From NCBI GenBank assembly GCA_030684815.1, contig JAUXXQ010000156.1, forward strand, positions 1 through 54,679: a DNA stretch of 54,679 bases. The letters run 5' to 3'. The translations under genes were made by a program, and so were the position numbers. Positions 1-8,134 of this stretch are shown here, piece by piece. Every line of letters begins with the position of its first letter. The first letter of the stretch is position 1. The notes beneath the pieces are model-generated. The model did no database searches, was not told the origin of the DNA, and saw only the letters and a program-made list of their open reading frames with translations. The DNA is from Methylobacter sp. Its GTDB lineage: Bacteria; Pseudomonadota; Gammaproteobacteria; Methylococcales; Methylomonadaceae.

Positions 1-57
1 AAGTAAAACAGCTTTAGCTGTTTTACCGCCAATAGCTAAAGCTATTGGACTCCAATG
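1..57. repeat. Palindromic repeat, inverted partner of 10415-10475
   Basis: Two adjacent hairpins, one on AAAACAGC/GCTGTTTT and one on CCAATAGC/GCTATTGG, are followed by GACTCCAAT. The same arrangement occurs in reverse orientation at 10415-10475 with about two substitutions. A third palindrome (AAATAGG-CTTG-CCTATTT) lies just after it, near 68-85. The element is noncoding and resembles a MITE or REP-type dispersed repeat. No transposase is attached. Confidence 0.6.
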
Positions 58-129
58 TATAAATAAAATAGGCTTGCCTATTTAAGTACCTACGCGAGCG
101 TAATTGGCAAAAAATGGGCTATCAACTTA

Positions 130-255
130 ACGCGGGACAGACCTTCCAGGTTTTACGACTGCCATGGATGGCGGAAGTGCTGGAGCCGTCGGGAGCGGCT
201 CCAGTAAAAACCTGGAAGGTCCACTTCGGCATGCTTGTCTCACTTTAAATGGGAA
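130..255. repeat. Dispersed hairpin element, longer copy
   Basis: The arms AGACCTTCCAGGTTTT and AACCTGGAAGGTC form a strong stem, followed by the tail CTTCGGCATGCTTGTC and a TTTAAATGGGAAG motif. A second copy at 5624-5700 has the same arms and tail with only a few loop bases. This copy carries about 45 extra bases in the loop, including a second hairpin (CTGGAGCC/GGCTCCAG). It is noncoding, and its function is unknown. Confidence 0.6.
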
Positions 256-332
256 GCCCGCCTGTAAAGCCAGAGACCAATCCTAATGCGTTCCTTTTTG
301 TACAAGTTAATAAATTTTCATTCCTTAAAACA

Positions 333-655
333 TCAATCGGGAAAAAAACCGCTATCAATAATTTGTTCAAATGGCCAAGGGCAGGTTTCAGGACATTGTG
401 TTTCATCAATGCCCGTTTCCTTTGATGCGTCAATCCGAGCAGCTTCATAAACGGATTCAATCAAGGTGCTTAACTGTGGTTTTAGGCTTGGGTTGTCCTT
501 TAGCAACGACTGGATTTTTAAGCGCTGGCCTTTGATGGTCAGTTCCCAGCTTTTGCCCCTGTAAATGGGCTGGTATTTCCACTTGAGCAGGTGCTTAACA
601 GTACGGTTAAACGGCTGTCCAGCGCCACGTTTTCAAATTCTGATGACAGCAGATT
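333..655 (-). pseudogene. DUF29 family protein, truncated and frameshifted remnant
   Basis: Reading the minus strand from about 602 down to the stop at 333-335 gives the characteristic C-terminal half of a DUF29 protein: HLLKWKYQP, then SWELTIKGQR, then SLLKDNPSL, then YEAARIDASKETG, ending CPWPFEQIIDSGFFPD. The preceding family segment (LDSRLTVLL) is present just upstream but in another frame. The junction near 594-600 lacks one A relative to the expected TTA-AAG. The N-terminal third is missing. DUF29 proteins are short proteins of unknown function, common in cyanobacteria and some proteobacteria. This copy has decayed and lies among other repeat debris. Confidence 0.75.
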
Positions 656-844
656 TTTTTCTGCGCGACAAAAAAAAGCTAAATCTTAGGGCGGTTTCAA
701 TTGCAAAATTAATCGTATTGGCGCACACAGACTGGCTACAAACAAAATAAATCAAGGGCATCCTAACACCCCCAGCTAAATAAAGTGGCTTTACGGACTT
801 TTTGGGTAACTCTCAATATTTTAAATGAATGTTGAGTATTTTTA

Positions 845-892
845 TCCACGAGTAGCGTAAAACCCCCGTCGTTCAGGGCGGGAATGTAAGTG
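845..892 (+). mobile_element. Probable IS200/IS605-type element end (remnant)
   Basis: The stretch around CCCCCGTCGTTCAGGGCGGG followed by AATGTAAG is very similar to the subterminal hairpin found at the right end of many IS605/IS607-type elements, downstream of tnpB and within the guide-RNA scaffold. No tnpA or tnpB reading frame survives in the surrounding 1.1 kb, so this would be a solo end or relic. The call rests on motif recognition alone. Confidence 0.35.
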
Positions 893-1016
893 GCTCAGTT
901 TCGTATTTCTCATCGTGTTAAATTGTTCCATCGTGTTAAAATCAACTGCTTGGCAGTAGCGATACGCACTCACTCTTGATTAATCTCCCTTGCTTTACAG
1001 AATAATGTGTACCTGA

Positions 1017-1053
1017 CCCCAGTTATCTCCCCAGTTATCTGACCCCAGTTATC
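1017..1053. repeat. Three short direct repeats CCCCAGTTATC
   Basis: CCCCAGTTATC(T) occurs at 1017, 1029 and 1043, about 60-90 bp before the histidine kinase start. The spacing is irregular (12 and 14 bp). This could be a regulator-binding cluster or simple repeat debris; the sequence alone does not decide. The rest of 896-1109 shows no gene. Confidence 0.4.
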
Positions 1054-1109
1054 GCCTGCCAAAATTCTTGGCCATTTGTGTACGTTATCCCGAACCGTAA
1101 GCATTACTT

Positions 1110-4100
1110 ATGTCAAATCTACAACTGCTGTCAGCTATTACTCATGCCCAATCCCTGTTCATTGCCGATGCCGATAACCGGTCAGTCTTTGAACAATTAT
1201 TGCAGGATTTGCTGTCGTTAACCGACAGCGAATATGGCTTCATTGCTGAAGTGCTCTATCAAAACGACGGCACGCCGTATTTAAAAACCCATGCTATTAC
1301 CAATATAGCTTGGGATGAAGAAACCCGGGGCTTTTATCAACAATACGCGCCCAGCGGCATGGAATTTCACAATTTGGATACCTTGTTTGGCGCGGCAATT
1401 ACCAGCGCCCAGCCGGTCATCGCCAACCAACCGGATACCGACCCAAGACAGGGCGGTTTGCCGCCAGGGCATCCAGCGCTCAAGGCTTTTTTAGGTGTTC
1501 CCATTCACTACAATGGCCAGCTTAACGCCATGGTTGGCATGGCCAATCGCCCGGAAGGTTATGACCAAGTCTTGATTGATTTCCTCGCGCCCTTAACCAC
1601 CACCATCGGCCAATTATTGGCCGCCTTGCAAAATACCCGGGCACGCCGCCAAACAGAACACGCATTGGCACAGGCCAATAACCTGCTGAATAATGTCTTA
1701 AGCGCCGCGACGGAAATAGCCATCATCGCTACCGATCCGGCGGGGCTCATTACCTTGTTCAACACAGGGGCGGAGCAATTGCTGGGCTATCCTGCCGCTG
1801 AAATAGTAGGCCAAGCGACACCGGCGGTGTTTCACGATCAGGATGAAGTCCGCACACGGGCAAGCGAACTGAGCGCGGAACTCGGCTATGCCGTTGACGG
1901 CTTTCAAACATTTACTGCAAAGCCTTTATTATGCGGATCGGAACACCGCGAGTGGACGTATATTCGTGCGGATGGCCAACGGATACCGGTCAGCTTAACC
2001 GTCACTGCCATTAAAGACCAAGACCGCGTTACCGGCTACCTGGGTATTGCGCACAACATCAGCAAACGCAAAGCGATAGAGCAGTCCTTGCAGCAAACCA
2101 ATCAGCGCTTTTCTTTAGCGACGGATGCGGCTGGCATTGGCATTTGGGAATATGACTTGACCACCCAAGCGTTAGTTTGGGATGACTGGATGCTCCGCTT
2201 GTACCAGATAGAACCTAGCCAGTTTGCCAATCGTTATCAGGATTGGGCCCGCTTCGTACACCCTGAAGACCGTGCCGAGGTGGAAGCCAGCTTGTTACAG
2301 GCACAAATGACCAACAGCACCTGGGATAGCAGTTTTAGAATTGTGCTCGATAGCGGCGAGCTTCGCTACATACAAGCCTTTGCCCGTATGGCCGGCGCGA
2401 CAGCAGGCAAAAATGCCCGCATCATCGGGGTTAATTACGATGTCACGGAGCGGAAACAAAATGAACAAAAACTGATAGAAAGTGAAATTCGTTTTAGAGT
2501 AATGGCAGATTCTGCGCCTGTACTCATTTGGGTGTCAGAACTTGATAAATTGTGTTCTTGGTTTAACCAAGTCTGGCTAGATTTTTCCAGTCGCACAATG
2601 GAGCAGTTGGTGGGCAACGGTTGGGCAGAAGATGTTCATCCTGACGATTTTGAGCGTTGTTTGGATATTTATAGCAGTCATTTTGATGCACGACAATCGT
2701 TTACAATGGAATACCGCCTAAAACGCCATGATGGAGAATACCGTTGGATATTGGATTCCGGTGTGCCGCGTTTTGATAACAAAGGCAACTTTGCAGGTTA
2801 TATTGGCTCGTGCATTGATATTACCGAGCGCAAACAAGCTGAATCCCGCTTGCGCGGCTTGTTTGATTTATCGCCGATGGGTATTGCCCTAAACGATTAC
2901 CAAACCGGCCAATTTTTAGAGATCAACGATGCCTTGCTGGCACCGACCGGTTATTCACGCGAAGAGTTTTTAGCCTTGAGTTATTTTGAAATCACGCCAA
3001 TAGAATACGCACAACAGGAACAGCAGCAAAGCGAAAGCATGGCCGCAACCGGGCGCTATGGCCCCTTTGAGAAAGAATATATCCGTAAGGATGGTAGCCG
3101 CTATCCCGTGTTATTGCAGGGTATGGTGATAGAAGAACTTTCCGGGCGCAAACTGATTTGGTCGATTATCGAAAATATTTCCGAACGTAAAGCGGCTGAA
3201 CACGCCTTGCGGGCCAGTGAAACGCGCTTCCGCGATGTGCTGGATGCGGCCGGCGAGTATATTTGGGAACTCGACACCCAAGGACTGTACACCTTCGTCT
3301 CCCCCCGTATTAGTGAATTATTAGGCGATGCGCCGGACGCAATCATCGGCCATTCGCCTTTTGAATGGATGCCGACAGAAGAGGCCGAACGGGTTAAAGC
3401 CTATTTTTTTACCATCCAGGCGCAACAACTCCCTTTTCATGATTTAGAGCATTGTTCCATCCATCGGGACGGGCACTTGGTTTGGCAGCGGGTGGCGGGC
3501 TTGCCCATGTTCGATGAGCACGGCCAGCTCATCGGTTATCGCGGCGCCGGTTTGGATATTTCCGAGCGTAAAGATGCAGAAATGCAACTACAAGAGCAAG
3601 CCCAACATACACAAACCATTTTGGATAATATCTTCGACGGTATTATCACCATTAACCATCATGGCCTCATCACCAGCTTTAACCACAGTGCCGAGCGGAT
3701 CTTCGGTTATCAGGCCGATATGGTCATTGGCCGTAATGTCAATATGCTCATGCCAGAGCCTTATCACAGTGCGCATGACCAATATTTGCTTAATTATTTA
3801 AGAACTGGCGTACCTCGGGTGATTGGTAATGGCTGCGAAGTTGAAGGCCTACGTCAGAATGGCTCGGTATTTCCATTGGATTTGGCGGTGTCGGAAATTT
3901 TTCATCATGGTGAACCGGTATTCATCGGCGTCGTGCGGGATATTACCGAACAAAAACGCGCTGAACGCATGAAAAATGAGTTTGTTTCTACGGTCAGCCA
4001 TGAATTACGCACCCCCCTGACCGCCATTAACGGTACGCTCGGCTTATTGCAAGGTGGAGTATTAGGGGAGCTGCCTGAGCTGGCATTGAAAATGATTACC

Positions 4101-4661
4101 ATGGCGTTTGAAAACAGCCAGCGTTTAGCGCATCTGATTAATGATTTACTCGACATGGAAAAAATTGCTGCCGGCAAATTGGAATTTAATATGGAAACGC
4201 TGGCGTTGATGCCGCTCATTGAGCAAACCCTGGCCAGCACGCAAGCCTATGCCGACCAATTCCAAGTGCGTTTTGTCTTGGTCGGGCGCGTGGATGATGC
4301 CAAAGTACAGGTGGATAGCCAGCGGCTATCGCAAGTCTTGGCTAATTACTTGTCTAATGCGGCCAAATTCTCGCCAACGGGCGGAACAGTAAACGTGAGC
4401 GTGAACCGTATCGAGGATAACTGGCTGCGAATCGCCGTCCAAGATCACGGGCCTGGCATCGATAATGCGTTTCGTGAACGCATTTTCCAGAAATTTTCCC
4501 AAGCCGATTCGTCAGATACCCGGCAAAAAGGCGGTACGGGGTTAGGTCTGGCGATTACCAAAGAATTGGTTGAACGCATGGGTGGGCGCGTTGGCTTTGA
4601 CTCAACGCCCGGCCAAGGCGCAAGCTTTTATGCCGATTTGCCACCGATTCCTGAGCTATGA
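1110..4661 (+). CDS. Multi-PAS sensor histidine kinase with GAF domain and FixL-like PAS
   Basis: A 1183-residue sensor kinase. Domains in order: GAF (about 15-175), PAS (190-325), three PAS_3/PAS_4-type repeats (335-700), a fifth PAS (705-830), a sixth FixL-like PAS (835-955), HisKA (960-1030, phospho-acceptor His964 in SHELRTP) and HATPase_c (1070-1180, with NYLSNAAKFSP, DHGPGI and GGTGLGLAI). There is no membrane segment and no receiver domain, so it is probably cytoplasmic and must phosphorylate a response regulator encoded elsewhere. Several PAS units end in the DIT/DISERK motif typical of stacked sensory PAS domains. The sixth PAS keeps MPEPY...HDQYL around His889, the position of the heme-ligating His in FixL, so O2 or redox sensing is possible. 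No response regulator gene is adjacent. Confidence 0.9.
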   Translation: MSNLQLLSAITHAQSLFIADADNRSVFEQLLQDLLSLTDSEYGFIAEVLYQNDGTPYLKTHAITNIAWDEETRGFYQQYAPSGMEFHNLDTLFGAAITSAQPVIANQPDTDPRQGGLPPGHPALKAFLGVPIHYNGQLNAMVGMANRPEGYDQVLIDFLAPLTTTIGQLLAALQNTRARRQTEHALAQANNLLNNVLSAATEIAIIATDPAGLITLFNTGAEQLLGYPAAEIVGQATPAVFHDQDEVRTRASELSAELGYAVDGFQTFTAKPLLCGSEHREWTYIRADGQRIPVSLTVTAIKDQDRVTGYLGIAHNISKRKAIEQSLQQTNQRFSLATDAAGIGIWEYDLTTQALVWDDWMLRLYQIEPSQFANRYQDWARFVHPEDRAEVEASLLQAQMTNSTWDSSFRIVLDSGELRYIQAFARMAGATAGKNARIIGVNYDVTERKQNEQKLIESEIRFRVMADSAPVLIWVSELDKLCSWFNQVWLDFSSRTMEQLVGNGWAEDVHPDDFERCLDIYSSHFDARQSFTMEYRLKRHDGEYRWILDSGVPRFDNKGNFAGYIGSCIDITERKQAESRLRGLFDLSPMGIALNDYQTGQFLEINDALLAPTGYSREEFLALSYFEITPIEYAQQEQQQSESMAATGRYGPFEKEYIRKDGSRYPVLLQGMVIEELSGRKLIWSIIENISERKAAEHALRASETRFRDVLDAAGEYIWELDTQGLYTFVSPRISELLGDAPDAIIGHSPFEWMPTEEAERVKAYFFTIQAQQLPFHDLEHCSIHRDGHLVWQRVAGLPMFDEHGQLIGYRGAGLDISERKDAEMQLQEQAQHTQTILDNIFDGIITINHHGLITSFNHSAERIFGYQADMVIGRNVNMLMPEPYHSAHDQYLLNYLRTGVPRVIGNGCEVEGLRQNGSVFPLDLAVSEIFHHGEPVFIGVVRDITEQKRAERMKNEFVSTVSHELRTPLTAINGTLGLLQGGVLGELPELALKMITMAFENSQRLAHLINDLLDMEKIAAGKLEFNMETLALMPLIEQTLASTQAYADQFQVRFVLVGRVDDAKVQVDSQRLSQVLANYLSNAAKFSPTGGTVNVSVNRIEDNWLRIAVQDHGPGIDNAFRERIFQKFSQADSSDTRQKGGTGLGLAITKELVERMGGRVGFDSTPGQGASFYADLPPIPEL

Positions 4662-4862
4662 CAATAGGGGCAGACGTTCGCAGTAACAGTAATTTAGCTA
4701 GCGGGTTCAAGTCCCGCCCAAGGAGTTGTCCATACGCCTTGGTAGTACGCAGGAGCGGCGTTTGGGTAATCAAGGGTCGTGAGTTTCATTCGACCCGCCT
4801 AAAGATAGGCCATGGCTGGTATTTTTTATTTCGGAATTAGCCTAATTCCAAATTGATTTCCC
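4662..4862. other. Intergenic region with tRNA T-arm-like hairpin
   Basis: Bases 4701-4717 form a perfect 5-bp stem GCGGG/CCCGC closing the 7-nt loop TTCAAGT, exactly a tRNA T-arm. No matching acceptor or anticodon arm is found next to it. Further on, GGGTCG/CGACCC (about 4774-4796) forms a second stem, and TGGTAGTACGC resembles a D-loop. These may be scrambled tRNA fragments. No protein-coding frame here is convincing. Confidence 0.4.
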
Positions 4863-5468
4863 ATGACTAAAGATTACTACCGTATTTTAGGGTTGGCCGA
4901 GACTGCTGAAGATGTGGTTATCCGAGCCGCTTTTAAGCTGCTTGCCCATAGATACCATCCCGATAAAAGGTTGGAAGGCAAAGAACAAGCCAACCGCATG
5001 ATGTCGGAAATTAATGAGGCGTACCAATATTTATCCAAGCCAAATTTTAAAGCCCGGTCTGTCCAACTGGCGACATACAGAATGGATTGGTATCGGACTT
5101 TGGGTGTGCAAAGCGGTGTTGACGCCCAGATGATCCAAGCGGCCCATAAAGCTTTAGTACAGAAACATAAAAATTCGTTCGATAAGCTACATGGCATCAA
5201 TCAGGCCTATGCGGTACTTTCTGATGCTGATAAAAGAACGTCTTATGATGCCGAGCTGCAACGTGTTGCTGAGGCTAACAGAAGGCTGCAACATAATCTA
5301 AGGCACAGGAATTCCACGGCTGTCAGCAATAGAAAAGCCTATACCTTTAAGCGGCAAAGCCCGGTGATGCCTGTGCGCCGAAGGCCGGGGCTGAGTTTGT
5401 GGAAGGTCTATCTTGCCTATAATCTGGCATTTTATATTTTGATGGCGGTTATTTTTATCTTTGCTTGA
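4863..5468 (+). CDS. Tandem J-domain membrane protein
   Basis: A 201-residue protein. Residues 1-65 are a canonical J domain (DYYRILGL start, HPD at 32-34), which would stimulate an Hsp70/DnaK ATPase. Residues about 74-135 form a second J-like unit (DWYRTLGV, then YAVLSDADKRTSYD), but its HPD position reads HKN, so it should not activate DnaK. A basic linker leads to a single C-terminal transmembrane helix (about 180-201), which suggests membrane anchoring with the J domains in the cytoplasm. It is not classical DnaJ: there is no G/F region and no zinc finger. It stands alone between the kinase and a dispersed repeat. Confidence 0.85.
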   Translation: MTKDYYRILGLAETAEDVVIRAAFKLLAHRYHPDKRLEGKEQANRMMSEINEAYQYLSKPNFKARSVQLATYRMDWYRTLGVQSGVDAQMIQAAHKALVQKHKNSFDKLHGINQAYAVLSDADKRTSYDAELQRVAEANRRLQHNLRHRNSTAVSNRKAYTFKRQSPVMPVRRRPGLSLWKVYLAYNLAFYILMAVIFIFA

Positions 5469-5623
5469 TTTGGGGTGATTTTTGCGAAATGGCATTTTGT
5501 AACGGCTCAGCGAAAATAGAACACGGACAGCACAAGTAAAATAAGCGCCCATTCTCTCGTTCCCATGCGGCGCGCTCGTCATTAATACACATCCTGCAAC
5601 AGCCCACTACTTAGAGCGCTGCA

Positions 5624-5700
5624 AGTTAGACCTTCCAGGTTTTAAAAATCTGGAAGGTCTACTTCGGCATGCTTGTCCCGCTTTAAATGGGAAGCTAATT
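5624..5700. repeat. Dispersed hairpin element, short copy
   Basis: Shares the arms AGACCTTCCAGGTTTT and TGGAAGGTCTAC, the tail CTTCGGCATGCTTGTC and the TTTAAATGGGAAG motif with 130-255, but has almost no loop. It sits downstream of the converging ends of the J-domain gene and the DUF4124 gene and could act as a bidirectional terminator. The rest of 5469-5724 shows nothing else. Confidence 0.6.
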
Positions 5701-5724
5701 TGTGCTCTGTTTTTTTTCAGGGAA

Positions 5725-6222
5725 TCACTTTATTTCATTGGGTCGGGCAGTAGGCGGCTCTTTTTTGCTGTCATGCCGATAAGGCGGTTGAGGCGGGTAG
5801 CCGGGGTAAGGGTAAAGCGGATAAGGGGGGTAGATCGGATAGGTTGGCTGTCTGTTTTGCTGTTCCAGTGCGTCCGCCTGCCGTTTTGCCTGGATCGCTT
5901 GCTGACGCTGATATTCGGCGCTTCTTTGTAACGCTTCAGCTGAGGCTTGTCTGTCCCGCTCGGCTTGGCGCGCTTTTTCAGCTTCGATTCTTGCCGCTTC
6001 ACGCTGGGCGAAGTTTTCGTTCCAAGCCCTTAATTTGGCTTCCGCTTCGGCAGCTTTGCCGGGGTCGGTTTTTTTTATTTCAATGATTTCCTGCTTTGCC
6101 GCCGATTGGCAGGGTGTAGGCTGATACACCGTTTTACCCGATTCCAGCTGGCATTTAAAAATCTCAGCCTGTACCCCTGAACCGAGCAATAACCCTAACA
6201 TAAAAACCAGTTGTTTCATCAT
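5725..6222 (-). CDS. DUF4124 domain periplasmic protein
   Basis: About 165 residues from the preferred start MMKQLVFMLG. Starting here gives a standard Sec signal peptide cut after SGVQA. An upstream ATG at 6280-6282 overlaps the queG stop (ATGA) but would place 20 polar residues before the signal peptide. The mature N-terminus is a DUF4124 unit (EIFKCQLESGKTVYQPTPCQ), a small periplasmic domain of unknown role. A charged Ala/Glu/Arg-rich coiled coil follows, then a tyrosine- and proline-rich tail (about 130-160). It lies just downstream of queG on the same strand and is probably co-transcribed. Function unknown. Confidence 0.75.
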   Translation of the reverse strand: MMKQLVFMLGLLLGSGVQAEIFKCQLESGKTVYQPTPCQSAAKQEIIEIKKTDPGKAAEAEAKLRAWNENFAQREAARIEAEKARQAERDRQASAEALQRSAEYQRQQAIQAKRQADALEQQNRQPTYPIYPPYPLYPYPGYPPQPPYRHDSKKEPPTARPNEIK

Positions 6223-6278
6223 GACATGCCCGTATCGGTGTGCGTTGGCAGGGATGATACAAACAATTTGCCGGTGCG

Positions 6279-7355
6279 TCATTTAAATTGCTGCTGTTGC
6301 GCCAAAGCCCAGCGCACATGCTCTTTGACGAGGTCGGAGCCATGCCCGAGCATCGGTTTTAAGGCGCCGATGATCAGCGCCGAGGCAGGCGCATTGCCCA
6401 GTGCAACGGCGATATTGCGCAGCCAGCGCTGATGGCCGATTCGGCGTATTGCCGAGCCTTCGGTTTTAGCCAGGAATTCGGCTTCATCCCAGGCAAACAC
6501 GTCAAGCAATTGCTGTGTGTTAAGCCGGTGTCTGGGATGAAAATCCGTTTCGTGGCTTAGCTTGGTAAAGCGGTTCCATGGGCAGATGAGCTGGCAGTCG
6601 TCGCAGCCATAGATACGGTTGCCGATCAGCGGTCTTAAATGTTCGGGAATCGGGCCGTGCAGTTCGATGGTCAGATAGGACACGCAACGTCTGGCATCGA
6701 CCTGGTAGGGGGCAATAATCGCTTGGGTTGGGCAAATGTCCAGGCAGGCGCGGCAATCGCCGCAATGTGCGCTGGCCGGTGTGTCGACAGGTAGCGGCAG
6801 GTCGGTGAACAGTTCGCCTAGAAAAAACCACGATCCGGCTTTACGGTTGATGACATTGGAATGCTTACCGATCCAGCCTAAGCCTGCTTTTTCGGCCAAG
6901 GCTTTTTCCAGTACCGGCGCGCTGTCGACGAAAGCCCTCATGGAACTTGGAAGGTTCAAGCCGATTTGGGCTTGAATCTTATCGGCCAGTTTTTGCAGGC
7001 GGTTGCGCATCAGTTTGTGATAATCGCGTCCTAGCGCGTAACGTGAAATATACGCCGCAGTAGGGTCGGCTAGCACTTGGTTCATCGTAGCGGCGGATTC
7101 GGCCTGGTAATCCATGCGCACCGAGATAACGCGCAAAGTGCCCGGGTGCAATAATTCGGGGCGGCTGCGTTTAAGGCCGTGGCGTTGCATGTAGTCCATG
7201 TCGCCGTGGAAATTATTGTTCAGCCAGTGTTGTAAGTGCGCTTCGGCTTCCGGTAAGGCGGTGTCGGCGATGCCCACTTGTTGGAAGCCCAATTCCTGGC
7301 CCCATTGCTTGATGAGCACGGCGAGGCCGGCCATATTTTGATCGCTTGCATCCAT
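6279..7355 (-). CDS. queG: Epoxyqueuosine reductase QueG
   Basis: A 358-residue cobalamin- and iron-sulfur-dependent enzyme that reduces epoxyqueuosine to queuosine at the wobble position of GUN-anticodon tRNAs, the last step of queuosine synthesis. Visible hallmarks: the N-terminal DUF1730 region (YHKLMRNRLQKLA, FVDSAPVLEKALAEKAGLGWIGKH with the catalytic-site Asp in VDSAP) and two 4Fe-4S motifs, CGDCRACLDICPTQAI and CDDCQLICPWN. The C-terminus carries a HEAT-like segment. The length matches the family. The usual tsaE/nnr neighbours are absent; the next gene on the same strand is the DUF4124 protein. Confidence 0.95.
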   Translation of the reverse strand: MDASDQNMAGLAVLIKQWGQELGFQQVGIADTALPEAEAHLQHWLNNNFHGDMDYMQRHGLKRSRPELLHPGTLRVISVRMDYQAESAATMNQVLADPTAAYISRYALGRDYHKLMRNRLQKLADKIQAQIGLNLPSSMRAFVDSAPVLEKALAEKAGLGWIGKHSNVINRKAGSWFFLGELFTDLPLPVDTPASAHCGDCRACLDICPTQAIIAPYQVDARRCVSYLTIELHGPIPEHLRPLIGNRIYGCDDCQLICPWNRFTKLSHETDFHPRHRLNTQQLLDVFAWDEAEFLAKTEGSAIRRIGHQRWLRNIAVALGNAPASALIIGALKPMLGHGSDLVKEHVRWALAQQQQFK

Positions 7356-7381
7356 GTCCCAAGTTCACCGCCAAAACAGGC

Positions 7382-7915
7382 TTAGTGGATATGGACTTCG
7401 CGGGATTTTACCGTATCGCTCCGGCGTAACGTATAGCGGTCTGCATTACCTGAAAGCCGCGCCCCATCACTGTTCAGCTGAATCAGCGTCCCTTCGTCCT
7501 CAATATAATAGTGGCGTATGCTTGACTCGCCTTTACGTGGCGTTAACACAACAGTATGTTTTTTATCATTCCACTCATATTTCCCTTTTTCATAAAACTC
7601 CCTTGAGGAATCTTTTGCGGGCTGGGTTACCAATAGATAATTGTTATTCTGTTTTAACGAGAGTGTCGCCTTAATTCCATCGCAATCCTTGCAAGGCAAG
7701 TAACCGTAAAAAACACCATGAAATTCCAGGTGCTTATCAATAGGGGCTAAATGGGCAGCATGGTCTGTGTTTTGCTGAAGGAGCTTTACACGCGCCCTAA
7801 GAAGTTTTTCTTGGTCTGCCTGGTCTGTTGCTGCCATTAAAATATTGGCAGGAAGCAGGAGGCTGAAAAAAACCAACGCCATGTTTTTTTTAAATTGTTT
7901 TTTAGATAATTGCAT
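7382..7915 (-). CDS. NlpE-like N-terminal domain periplasmic protein
   Basis: About 177 residues from MQLSKKQF, chosen because a signal peptide (FKKNMALVFFSLLLPANILMAA) follows; a longer frame starts at 7975. The mature protein matches the NlpE N-terminal domain (HGVFYGYLPCKDCDGIKATLSL, then YEWNDKKHTVVLT), including the conserved CxxC. In E. coli, NlpE is an outer-membrane lipoprotein that signals to Cpx on surface contact and copper stress. This copy has no lipobox cysteine, so it should be a soluble periplasmic protein. It is divergent from the TonB receptor and near the copper-protein genes, suggesting a metal-related role by context only. Confidence 0.75.
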   Translation of the reverse strand: MQLSKKQFKKNMALVFFSLLLPANILMAATDQADQEKLLRARVKLLQQNTDHAAHLAPIDKHLEFHGVFYGYLPCKDCDGIKATLSLKQNNNYLLVTQPAKDSSREFYEKGKYEWNDKKHTVVLTPRKGESSIRHYYIEDEGTLIQLNSDGARLSGNADRYTLRRSDTVKSREVHIH

Positions 7916-7999
7916 ATTTTTAAGTGCCTCATGCCAAGAGCGGGAAAATCCGAAAAAGAATTTTACGCGTGCCACGCATTTTTTTACAGTACAAGTTTG

Positions 8000-8031
8000 A
8001 TGCCGCCTGCGGGCAAAGCTATGGGCGGCAT
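8000..8031. other. Hairpin in the divergent intergenic region
   Basis: ATGCCGCC and GGCGGCAT form an 8-bp perfect stem within the 219-bp region between the divergent NlpE-like gene and the TonB receptor. It has no T run on either side, so it is not an obvious terminator. It might be a regulator site or 5' UTR structure. No clear Fur box is seen here. Confidence 0.35.
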
Positions 8032-8134
8032 TAATTAACGGGCTAAATTCGGGATTTTTTCCTATAGGTGATGATAAAAGCAGCTACTAGAATACCCGCC
8101 TTAATTTTCTAATAAAAATACGACAGGGAAAACG

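Noticed and set aside
245-460. 71-aa minus-strand ORF
   Set aside because: It is an out-of-frame reading of the DUF29 remnant; the neighbouring frame carries the recognisable family sequence.
8041-8134. Fur box upstream of the TonB receptor
   Set aside because: No sequence close to the GATAATGATAATCATTATC consensus was found between 7916 and 8134.
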